A stretch of 7,842 nucleotides of DNA from positions 1 to 7,842 of the forward strand of contig JAQTVU010000088.1 of NCBI GenBank assembly GCA_028706695.1, read 5' to 3'. The notes under the pieces were generated by a model. That model saw nothing but the letters and a program-made list of their open reading frames with translations. It did not search any database and was not told where the DNA came from. Origin of the DNA: Mycobacterium sp. Its GTDB lineage: Bacteria > Actinomycetota > Actinomycetes > Mycobacteriales > Mycobacteriaceae. Below, one piece after another: positions 1 through 6,909 of the stretch (its first letter is position 1; the number at the start of each line of letters is the position of its first letter). The translations under genes and the position numbers were made by a program.

Positions 1-3000
1 AGAGCCTGCACTTTGAGAATCCCTCACCGCACATCCCGTGGGACTCGCTGCCGGTGCGGGTCGTGGACAAGGCGATTCCGTGGCAGCCCAGCGGCAGGCC
101 CCGGCGCGCCGGGGTGAGTTCCTTCGGGTTCACCGGCACCAACGCGCACGTGCTGATCGAGGAGGCGCCACCGCAGCCGGTCGTGGAGGATGGCGCGCTG
201 GGCAACGCGCCAGGGCCGGTCACCCAGGACCAGCCTGTCGACGTGCTTGCTCTCTCTGCGCGGTCACCGGAAGCGCTGATGGCGCTGGTCCAGCGTTATG
301 AGGCCTGGTTGAGCGCTCACCCCGATGTCGATCTCGGCGACGTATGCCGCACCGCGGGGACGGGCCGTTCGCATTTCGATCACCGGGTGGCGCTGGTCGT
401 GGAATCGGTTCTGGGCGCGCGCGACGGGCTTGCCGAACTGGCCGAGAACCGCCTGCGACCCGGTGTCGTGCGCGGCGAGCACACCCACCACCCGACGACG
501 GCGTGGTTGTTCACCGGACAGGGCAGCCAGTACCCGGGGATGGCCCGTGAGTTGTTCGACACTGAACCGGTTTTCGCCGACACCGTGAGACGGTGCGCGG
601 ACGCGGTCGATGGCATGCTGCCGCGCCCGTTGCTGGAGGTGCTGTTCGCCGCCGATCGCGGAGCCGGAGAAGCGTTGCGGCACACGTCGTTCGCGCAACC
701 GGCACTCTTCGCCATCGAGATGGGCCTGGCCCGGCTGTGGCAGTCATGGGGCATCGACCCCGATGTCGTTCTCGGGCACAGCGTCGGCCAGTACGCCGCG
801 GCGTGCGTGGCCGGAGTTTTCGGTCTCGAGGACGGCGCACGGCTGATGGCCGAGCGCGGCCGACTGTTCGGCAGCCTTCCCGAAGGTGGGCGCATGGTGG
901 CGGTGTTCACCGACGTCAAGCAGGTCGAGAGACTCGCCGGCGAGTTCCCGAGAGTGTCGGTCGGCGCCTATAACGGGCCCAACACGGTGCTCTCGGGTCC
1001 GGGCGAGGATCTAGAACAGATCGTCGCCAGATGCGGCGACGACGGGATCCGCTGCACCTGGCTGGCGACCAGCCACGCCTTCCACTCGGAATTGCTGGAT
1101 CCGGTGCTCGATGAATTCGAGTCGTACGCAGCGCAGTTGCCGTTCGCTGTCCCGACGTTGCCGCTGGTCTGCAACCGCACCGGCGCCGTGCTCACGGCCC
1201 AAACCCCGCTCGACGGCCCCTACTGGCGGCGGCACTCGCGTCAGCCGGTGCAATTCGCCGAAAGTGTGCGCACCGTGGCGGCGCTGGGCTGCACGATATT
1301 GATGGAGATGGGTCCGCAACCGGTGCTGACCGGGGCTGCGGTGCAAGCCTGGCCGGAGCATTTGGCCGCGCCGCGCGCGATCGTGTCGCTGCGCAAAAGC
1401 GTTGCAGACCGGCGCCAGATCGCCGACGCGCTGGCCGCGGCCTACGTCGGTGGCCATCGGCCCGATTTCGCTGCGCTGCAACGTCAGCCCCGTCGCAGAC
1501 TCGAATTGCCGACCTATCCGTTCCAGCGCCGCCGCTTCTGGCCCAAGACGTCGGGCATCACTGTCGATGGTCCCGCTGCATCCGGAATCCTGGGTAGCGT
1601 GAAAGACCTCGTCTCCGGCGATTCGGTCTACACCAGCAGGCTGTCGGTCAAATCGCAGCCATGGCTGTCCGATCACGTCATCTACGGCACCGTGGTCGTC
1701 CCCGGGGCGACGTACGCCGCGATGGCATTGGCCGCAGTCGGTACCCCGGCACGGGCGAAGGACGTCTTCTTCTACGAGCCGATCATTTTGCCCGAGAAGA
1801 GTTCTCGCGAGGTGCAGCTCACGTTGCATCCGCTCGATGACGGCAGTGGTTCGACGTTCACCGTGCACAGCCGCCCGTACGGTGACCGCGGCGCCGACTG
1901 GTCGTTGAACGCGGAAGGCACTGTCGTCGCGGGAGTCGACGACGAGCCCGTGCCCGGCCAGCCAGATCCCGTGGACGCGGCAATCGAGCGGCTGACCCGC
2001 ATGCGTCCGCAGGAGTTGTTCGAGACCTTCGCCGACCTGGAACTGGCGTGGGGCCCGACCTGGTCCGGTTCCCTGAAGTCGCTGGGGCTCGGTGAGGGTG
2101 AGACGATCGGCGACATCGTCGTCGGCGAGGAACTCGCCGAACACCTCGGAACTGAGCCGATGCACCCGGTGCTGATGGATCTGTGCACCGGCGTCGCGTT
2201 CCCGGCGTTCCCGGCGCTTCTTGCCGCCGAGCAGGGCGTGAGCGATCTGTTCTTGCCGCTGCGGTACGGGCAGGTGATGCTGCGGGAGAAGATGCCTCGG
2301 CGGTTCTACTGCCGCGCGACGTGGCACACCAGCGCCCTCGCCAGCGAAACCCAGGTGTTCGACCTCGACTTCGTCGACCGGGATGGCCGCCAGCTGGGCG
2401 GGATCCGCGAGTTCACGGTCAAACGCGCGCCCCGAGAGGCGTTGCTGCGCGGCCTCGGCGGCGATGCCACCAGGCTGCTGTACACCGTGGGCTGGCACGA
2501 GGTCCCGGCGCCGGCATCGAGTGACGGCGCCGAAGGTGTGAACGGTACCTGGCTGATCGCCGGATTCGACGAACTGGCGGCTGCGGTGCCGGGCTGCATT
2601 CCGTTCGACCGGACAGGCGATCCGGAGCCCCTGGGACAGCTGTTGACTCAGGCTCACGAACGCGGTCTGCCGTTCTCCGGCGTCGTCTGGCGCAGCGCCG
2701 GGCCGAGCGCGGAAGAGTCGAGCGCCGATGTCACAGCACGGCTCGAGACCGAGATCGCCAACCTGCTCAGCGCGGTGCACACCGTGCAGGGCGGCCCACA
2801 AAACGGCGGAGTGAAACTTCCGAACGGTCTCTGGATTGTCACCGAGCAGGCCGTGGCGACCGAATCCGGAGAGCCGGTCGACCCGGTGCAGGCGGCGCTG
2901 TGGGGGTTCGGTCGCACCACGATCAACGAGGAACCGGCGCTGCGCTGCAAGCTAGTCGATTGCGACGGATCACCGGAGGCCGTGACGGCACTGGCCACCC

Positions 3001-5207
3001 TGCTGGCCACGCCCGTGGACGAACCCGAGCTCGCGCTGCGCCAGGGCAAGCTGCTCGCCTCGCGGCTGCTGCCATGGGCGCGTAGCGGTCACCTCACGGT
3101 GCCCCGCTCGACCGACTACGTGCTGGCCCCCACCGAACGCGGCGCGATCGACAACCTCCGGCTGACCGAGATAGACGTGCCGCCGCCGGACGAGGCCTAC
3201 GTGCAGGTCCGCGTCGAGGCCGCGGGCCTCAACTTCCGCGATGTGCTCAACGTGCTCGACCTCTACCCCGGCGATCCCGGACCGATCGGCGGCGACTTCG
3301 CCGGCGTCGTCACGCAATTGGGCGGCGGTGTCACCGGACTCGAGGTGGGCCAGCGCGTCTACGGCTCCATGCAAGGTGCGTTCGCCAGCCGGTTCAATGT
3401 GCCCGCCCAGTTCCTGGCACCGATCCCCGACGGGCTGAGCGCGGTGGAGGCCGCGACCATTCCCGCCGCGGCGCTCACGGTCCGGTTGTCGTTCGACTGG
3501 GCGCAACTCAAGCCCGGGGACAAGGTCCTCATCCACGCCGCCAGCGGCGGTGTCGGACTGGCGGCTGTTCAAATGGCGCAGCAGTCCGGTGCCGAGGTGT
3601 TCGCCACGGCGAGCACGTTCAAGCGCGCCACGCTGCGCCGCCTGGGCGTGAAGTACGTCTACGACTCGCGCACAATGGATTTCGCCGACCAAATCCTTGC
3701 GGACACCGGCGGCGCAGGTGTGGACGTTGTGCTCAACTCCCTGACCAGCGCGGGGTTCATTGAGGCGACGCTGAAGGCCACCGCGCAGAACGGTCGCTTC
3801 GCCGAGATCGCCAAGCGCGACATCTGGACCCCCGAGCAGATGGCCGAGGCCCGACCGGACATCGCGTACGAGATCGTCGCGTTGGACACCGTGATGTTCA
3901 CAGAACCCGATCGCATTTGCGACTTGCTCACCGAGGTCTCGGAGGGCTTGGCGAAGGGCGAGTGGACTCCGCTGCCCGCCGAGATCTACCCGCTGACCGA
4001 AGCAAGAGCCGCGTTCCGCCGTATGCAGCAAGCGCGGCACATCGGGAAGATCGTGGTGCAGATGCCGAGCCCGCTGCAGCCGCACGCCAACCGGAGCTAC
4101 CTGATCACCGGCGGACTCGGTGCGATCGGCCTGCATACGGCGTCATATCTGGCCCACCTAGGCGCCGGTGACATCGTGTTGACCAGCCGGCGCGCGCCCG
4201 ACGCGGACACACAGGCGGCCATCGACGACATCACCGAGCGCTATAGGTGCCGCATCCACGTCTTCGCGGCCGATGTCGGCGCCGAGCCCGAAGTGGCGCA
4301 ACTGCTGGACCGCATCCGCGCGGAGTTGTCGCCGCTGGCCGGAGTGGTGCATTTGGCGGGTGCACTCGACGATGCGCTGCTGTCGCGGCAGAGCGTGGAA
4401 CGATTCCGAACCACACTGGCGGCCAAGGCGTTCGGCGCCTGTCACTTGGATCGATTGACGAAAGACGATGATCTGGATTTCTTCGTCGTGTCCTCGTCGG
4501 TGTCCAGCTTGTTCGGTTCACCCGGTCAGTCCAACTACGCGACGGCCAATGCGCTGCTCGACGGCCTGGTCGCGCAGCGACGGGCGCAAGGCCTGCCGGC
4601 CACGGGCGTCAACTTCGGCCCCTGGGCCCGAGGTGGCATGGCCTCGTCGGAAGCCGCGACCGCCAATATCCGTGCGCAGGGCCTGGTTGCGCTCGAACCC
4701 GCGGCAGCGCTTGGCGCCCTCGCCGAGGTCGTCGCCAACGGAACCGGCCAAGCAACCGTCATCAAGGCCAACTGGCAGCGCGCCGCGAAGGTACTGGGCA
4801 GTACGCGGCCATCGATTCTCGACCTCGTATTGCCCAGTGCCGCCGGGGAGGTGACCGATGACAGTGAGTTGCTCCGGCAGCTGCAGGAGATCCCGGTGCC
4901 GCAGCGCGCCGGTTTCGTCACCGAGTTCCTTCAGCGCGAAGTGCAGAACTTCCTACGGCTCGCGCAACCACCCGCGGCAACCAGTCGATTCCTGGACCTC
5001 GGTACGGATTCACTGATGGCGATCGAACTCCGCAACCGGCTACACAGCCAATTCGGCGGCGCGTTCACAATCGACGCGACCGCGGTATTCGACTACCCGA
5101 CCATCGGCGGGCTCGCCGAGTATCTCGTGGGTCAGCTACCCGAGTCGGAATTACGTTCGGGCGAGACAGAATTGGTTGCAGTCCCGGAGTTGAGCTCCCC
5201 ACTTTGA
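1..5207 (+). CDS. Type I modular polyketide synthase, highly reducing (KS-AT-DH-ER-KR-ACP), 5' truncated by window edge
   Basis: The reading frame is open from base 3, so the start lies upstream; 1734 residues are visible (numbered from base 3). In order: the KS end with its last catalytic His (GTNAHV, H49); AT about 165-470 with GQGSQ (172-176), nucleophile GHSVGQ (S260) and HAFH (358-361), the signature of malonyl-CoA use; post-AT linker LPTYPFQRRRFW (502-513); DH about 525-810 with the HxxxGxxxxP motif (H558, G562, P567) and Asp D726; a pseudo-KR about 820-1030; ER about 1047-1354 with LNFRD (1076-1080) and the NADPH loop ASGGVGL (1180-1186); KR with TGGLGAIG (1369-1376), LDD (1455-1457, B-type) and K1475/S1499/Y1512/N1516; ACP with GTDSL (phosphopantetheine Ser S1670). 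With a missing KS of about 400 residues the whole would be about 2150, the usual size for mycobacterial PpsC/Pks7-type enzymes. Inferred role: extend an acyl chain by one fully reduced, unbranched C2 unit in the cytoplasm. There is no thioesterase, so the chain must pass to a partner. The exact paralogue is not identifiable here. Confidence 0.95.
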   Translation, partial: SLHFENPSPHIPWDSLPVRVVDKAIPWQPSGRPRRAGVSSFGFTGTNAHVLIEEAPPQPVVEDGALGNAPGPVTQDQPVDVLALSARSPEALMALVQRYEAWLSAHPDVDLGDVCRTAGTGRSHFDHRVALVVESVLGARDGLAELAENRLRPGVVRGEHTHHPTTAWLFTGQGSQYPGMARELFDTEPVFADTVRRCADAVDGMLPRPLLEVLFAADRGAGEALRHTSFAQPALFAIEMGLARLWQSWGIDPDVVLGHSVGQYAAACVAGVFGLEDGARLMAERGRLFGSLPEGGRMVAVFTDVKQVERLAGEFPRVSVGAYNGPNTVLSGPGEDLEQIVARCGDDGIRCTWLATSHAFHSELLDPVLDEFESYAAQLPFAVPTLPLVCNRTGAVLTAQTPLDGPYWRRHSRQPVQFAESVRTVAALGCTILMEMGPQPVLTGAAVQAWPEHLAAPRAIVSLRKSVADRRQIADALAAAYVGGHRPDFAALQRQPRRRLELPTYPFQRRRFWPKTSGITVDGPAASGILGSVKDLVSGDSVYTSRLSVKSQPWLSDHVIYGTVVVPGATYAAMALAAVGTPARAKDVFFYEPIILPEKSSREVQLTLHPLDDGSGSTFTVHSRPYGDRGADWSLNAEGTVVAGVDDEPVPGQPDPVDAAIERLTRMRPQELFETFADLELAWGPTWSGSLKSLGLGEGETIGDIVVGEELAEHLGTEPMHPVLMDLCTGVAFPAFPALLAAEQGVSDLFLPLRYGQVMLREKMPRRFYCRATWHTSALASETQVFDLDFVDRDGRQLGGIREFTVKRAPREALLRGLGGDATRLLYTVGWHEVPAPASSDGAEGVNGTWLIAGFDELAAAVPGCIPFDRTGDPEPLGQLLTQAHERGLPFSGVVWRSAGPSAEESSADVTARLETEIANLLSAVHTVQGGPQNGGVKLPNGLWIVTEQAVATESGEPVDPVQAALWGFGRTTINEEPALRCKLVDCDGSPEAVTALATLLATPVDEPELALRQGKLLASRLLPWARSGHLTVPRSTDYVLAPTERGAIDNLRLTEIDVPPPDEAYVQVRVEAAGLNFRDVLNVLDLYPGDPGPIGGDFAGVVTQLGGGVTGLEVGQRVYGSMQGAFASRFNVPAQFLAPIPDGLSAVEAATIPAAALTVRLSFDWAQLKPGDKVLIHAASGGVGLAAVQMAQQSGAEVFATASTFKRATLRRLGVKYVYDSRTMDFADQILADTGGAGVDVVLNSLTSAGFIEATLKATAQNGRFAEIAKRDIWTPEQMAEARPDIAYEIVALDTVMFTEPDRICDLLTEVSEGLAKGEWTPLPAEIYPLTEARAAFRRMQQARHIGKIVVQMPSPLQPHANRSYLITGGLGAIGLHTASYLAHLGAGDIVLTSRRAPDADTQAAIDDITERYRCRIHVFAADVGAEPEVAQLLDRIRAELSPLAGVVHLAGALDDALLSRQSVERFRTTLAAKAFGACHLDRLTKDDDLDFFVVSSSVSSLFGSPGQSNYATANALLDGLVAQRRAQGLPATGVNFGPWARGGMASSEAATANIRAQGLVALEPAAALGALAEVVANGTGQATVIKANWQRAAKVLGSTRPSILDLVLPSAAGEVTDDSELLRQLQEIPVPQRAGFVTEFLQREVQNFLRLAQPPAATSRFLDLGTDSLMAIELRNRLHSQFGGAFTIDATAVFDYPTIGGLAEYLVGQLPESELRSGETELVAVPELSSPL

Positions 5208-5377
5208 AAGCTTACTCCGAGGATGCGATCGGGTTGATCCACAACGCCTCACGCGGTCACCCCCGCGCGGTCAACAACCTGGCCCTGCACGCACTGACCG
5301 CAGCCTTCGCCGCCGATCACGCCATCGTCGACGAGAAAGCGGCCCGTATCGCCATTGCCGAGACCGCCGCGGACTGA
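5204..5377 (+). pseudogene. 3' remnant of a transposon-type ExeA/TniB-like AAA+ ATPase
   Basis: A 57-codon frame, beginning at a TTG that overlaps the PKS stop (TTGA) and ending in TGA, encodes the end of an AAA+ ATPase. It contains SEDAIGLIHNASRGHPRAVN followed by an alanine-rich helix and a segment reading AIVDEKAARIAI. The GHPR element matches the sensor-2 arginine of the lid domain, and the Asn-Leu-Ala helix after it is typical of ExeA-like ATPases that sit beside DDE transposases in actinobacteria (recognised from memory, not searched). The Walker A and B parts and any transposase are absent, so it cannot be a working ATPase. It joins the PKS gene with no spacer, so the left breakpoint lies at or just before base 5213. 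The TTGA overlap could allow coupled translation of a short peptide, but this is probably accidental. Confidence 0.7.
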
Positions 5378-5443
5378 ACCCGATCAACGCCAACCTGACC
5401 AGGACTACATCAGCCCGACGAGCACCCCGTCACCATGCCCACC

Positions 5444-5475
5444 ACGGCCCCGCTCACCACGACGAGCGGGGCCGT
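5444..5475. terminator. Perfect 12-bp inverted repeat, probable hairpin terminator
   Basis: ACGGCCCCGCTC (5444-5455) and GAGCGGGGCCGT (5464-5475) are perfectly complementary around an 8-base loop. The stem is very GC-rich. No T-run follows on either strand, so it would be a U-less hairpin, as often proposed for high-GC actinobacteria. It lies 66 bases after the ATPase remnant stop and 236 bases after the PKS stop, so it may be the original terminator of the mobile ATPase gene and could now end PKS transcription. A structural end of the mobile element is an alternative. Confidence 0.6.
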
Positions 5476-5480
5476 TCCCA

Positions 5481-5975
5481 TCACCAGATCATCGTCACCG
5501 GCAATGACGACATCATCGTCATCGAAAGTGCCGCGCAACACCCGAGCGTCCGCGCGATCACAGGTATGAACGACGTGCAGGAAGGGTCCTGAAACGTGGC
5601 GCTGCACACCGCGATCGAGTTCGAAAGGAGTTCGGCGAGCGCCCGACCGCTCGCGGATGGCTCTACTCGCCGAACGACACCGGCTATACGACCGCGAACG
5701 CGCCCTGTTTCGGCGTTGCGTTTGTCGTTGAGCGTCGATTCGGGTTTGAAGACGCACGTCTGGAACTTCGCCGCCAAGTGTGAGAAATCCCAGCAGGATG
5801 AGGGTGCCCCGCCGTTGTGTAGCCGTGTATCAAGGACTTTCACGATCCGGTCCAGCAGTTGCGCCCGCTGCTTGGCGATGCCACCGGAGCCTGGCTTGAC
5901 GACCTTGTCCAGCTGCTCGGGCCGGGTGTAGGTCGGCCGACCGAAGGCGTCGTCGGCGACTTCGCCGCCAGCCAA
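5481..5975 (-). CDS. Possible hypothetical protein or gene fragment, weak
   Basis: A 164-codon minus-strand frame starts at TTG (5975) and has no convincing ribosome binding site. Its first 70-75 codons (about 5975-5758) have mostly G/C-ending third positions and a protein-like composition, including TRPEQLDKVVKPGSGGIAKQ and a Leu/Arg-rich helical part. I do not recognise a family. After about base 5757 the composition turns Ser/Cys/Met-rich and looks non-coding, so a real gene piece may have been joined to unrelated DNA there. The plus strand is also open over part of it in the same codon register, so strand assignment is uncertain. It may be a decayed remnant rather than an expressed gene. 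Confidence 0.25.
   Translation of the reverse strand: MAGGEVADDAFGRPTYTRPEQLDKVVKPGSGGIAKQRAQLLDRIVKVLDTRLHNGGAPSSCWDFSHLAAKFQTCVFKPESTLNDKRNAETGRVRGRIAGVVRRVEPSASGRALAELLSNSIAVCSATFQDPSCTSFIPVIARTLGCCAALSMTMMSSLPVTMIW
5630..5675. repeat. Nested, mutually exclusive inverted repeats
   Basis: GTTCGGCGAG (5630-5639) is the exact reverse complement of CTCGCCGAAC (5666-5675). Inside it, GCGAGCG (5635-5641) is the exact reverse complement of CGCTCGC (5648-5654) with a 6-base loop. The two left arms share bases 5635-5639, so only one hairpin can form at a time. The location in degenerate sequence gives no clear function; a mobile-element end or a relic regulatory leader are both possible. Confidence 0.5.
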
Positions 5976-6138
5976 GTCGCCTGCGGACGATAACGTTACC
6001 GTTGGGCGGAAAACCCCACGGACGCAGTCGATTGCAAAGCCGTGACTGCCACGTCAAGCAACGACAGCGTCGATTTCGATTCCGCCGTCGGTTGGCTGGC
6101 GCCGTATTCGACACCGGTCACGAATTTGGCCGGTTGCG

Positions 6139-6675
6139 TCACCGGCTGACGGCCGCCAGAACACACAGTGCCCGGCGAATCACATCACGGTCAGCCGGGC
6201 CGGTCTGGTCCAAGCCGGAATCATCCCGACCGCAATCGACATCCATGTCACCGCGCAGCACCTTGAGGGCAAATCGTTCGACGTCAATCTCCTGGCGGGT
6301 TCGGATACCGATCCGGCGGAACAGCGAAACGGGTGGGTACCATCCTTGCAGCGCATGCTGGAGCAAAAACCCGGTGACGACAGCCGGCAACCACAACCAG
6401 TAGCGGCGATGCAGTGCGGTGAGGCCGACGCCGGTCAGGGCCAGCGCGGCGGCGTTGGCCTCGAGCACGCGCTCCATGTCCGATTCCTGTTCAAGTTCCA
6501 TGATTCGCTTGGCGATGGCCGCTTCCCGGTCCTGCATTCCATTCGCGTCGGCGTACTGGCGGACCCGGGCGACAAGGTCCTCGTCGAATGTGATTTGCAC
6601 CGACATGGCTGTGTGGGCTCGCACCCGGTCGGCGTTGCGGGGCATGTGCAGTTCCAGCAGTCCTGTGTGACCCAT
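6139..6675 (-). CDS. Small membrane protein, DUF2892/YgaP-like
   Basis: The product has 178 residues. The ATG at 6675 is chosen because GGGAGGA lies 8 bases upstream; a longer open frame to 6777 lacks this support, and Met11 (MPRNADRV) is a possible later start. Residues 11-75 are charged and helical (MPRNADRVRAHT, then RKxx-type repeats ending in ESDMERVLEANAAALALTG), without a signal peptide. Two hydrophobic segments follow, about 72-88 and 92-111, the second reading YWLWLPAVVTGFLLQHALQG. After it comes GWYPPVSLFRRIGIRTRQEI and ALKVLRGDM. This is the layout I know from DUF2892 proteins, which form a short membrane hairpin; many of them have Cys where this one has Tyr in GWYPP. The biochemical role of such stand-alone proteins is not known. 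The last 35 residues are polar and look like an extension. It is transcribed in the same direction as ctaD, 234 bases downstream of it. Confidence 0.7.
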   Translation of the reverse strand: MGHTGLLELHMPRNADRVRAHTAMSVQITFDEDLVARVRQYADANGMQDREAAIAKRIMELEQESDMERVLEANAAALALTGVGLTALHRRYWLWLPAVVTGFLLQHALQGWYPPVSLFRRIGIRTRQEIDVERFALKVLRGDMDVDCGRDDSGLDQTGPADRDVIRRALCVLAAVSR

Positions 6676-6683
6676 AGAGTGAA

Positions 6684-6690
6684 TCCTCCC
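6684..6690 (-). promoter_or_regulatory. Strong Shine-Dalgarno site for the DUF2892-like gene
   Basis: On the minus strand the sequence reads GGGAGGA, 8 bases before the ATG at 6675. This near-consensus site decides the start codon over the upstream in-frame ATG at 6777 and the internal Met codons. Confidence 0.75.
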
Positions 6691-6810
6691 TCGTGTTAAT
6701 TGGCGGTGGAAATCACCTGTCTGTGCTGGCTCATCGATGCGCCACCGAACTGGCATGTCCCAGCCGGCATTGATCAATCGTGGAAAACGTGCGTCCCCAT
6801 GAACCTATGC

Positions 6811-6834
6811 GGTCCTACGTTGGTCCTGCGTAGG
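6811..6834. repeat. Tandem 11-mer with embedded inverted repeat, candidate operator
   Basis: GGTCCTACGTT (6811-6821) is followed directly by GGTCCTGCGTA (6822-6832), identical at 9 of 11 positions. The same stretch contains a dyad, CCTACG (6814-6819) and CGTAGG (6829-6834), with a 9-base spacer. It lies about 136 bases upstream of the DUF2892-like start in the gap after ctaD, where a promoter would be expected. One helical turn between the copies fits protein binding on one face of the DNA. No regulator is identified. Confidence 0.4.
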
Positions 6835-6909
6835 CGCATCCCAGTTCGCCGAGCGCGGTACTGCCGCACAGCTTCCGTCGGGTCCGCTCCGGGTGCCGAA
6901 ACGTTACGG

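Larger units (their letters stand above)
5378..6138. other. Degenerate, mostly non-coding stretch between the PKS locus and the ctaD-side genes
   Basis: No intact recognisable gene fills these 761 bases. What can be seen is a set of short pieces that change frame and strand. A plus frame at about 5488-5592 reads IIVTGNDDIIVIESAAQ and ends in TGA. Another plus frame at about 5622-5783 reads RKEFGERPTARGWLYSPND and ends in TGA. A third, from a TAG at 5820 to a TAA just before 6000, reads DFHDPVQQLRPLLGDATGAW. A minus-strand frame overlaps the last two. None has a good start with a ribosome binding site, and none is a family I recognise. Together with the ATPase remnant and inverted repeats, this looks like decayed mobile-element or deleted-gene sequence. 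Confidence 0.55.

Noticed and set aside
1011..2801. Long minus-strand open frame (596 codons) opposite the PKS, and a similar one at 2970-4136
   Set aside because: Both are Arg/His/Gly-rich translations antisense to clear PKS domains, the usual by-product of G/C-ending codons; no domain or ribosome binding site supports them.
3228..3300. Enoylreductase residues around LNFRDVL as predictors of methyl-branch stereochemistry
   Set aside because: The acyltransferase motif predicts malonyl-CoA, so no alpha-methyl branch is expected and the prediction would be meaningless.
6346..6699. Plus-strand open frame of 117 codons
   Set aside because: It lies opposite the DUF2892-like gene, which has a strong ribosome binding site and a family-like sequence.
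6769..6778. Perfect 10-bp palindrome ATTGATCAAT in the gap after ctaD
   Set aside because: It is short, single-copy in the window, and not placed at a recognisable promoter element; noted but not called as an operator.
6779..6801. DosR-like box (GGGAC near GT on the minus strand) upstream of the small membrane-protein gene
   Set aside because: Only the left half-site fits; the right half lacks the GTCCC expected, so the match is no better than chance.
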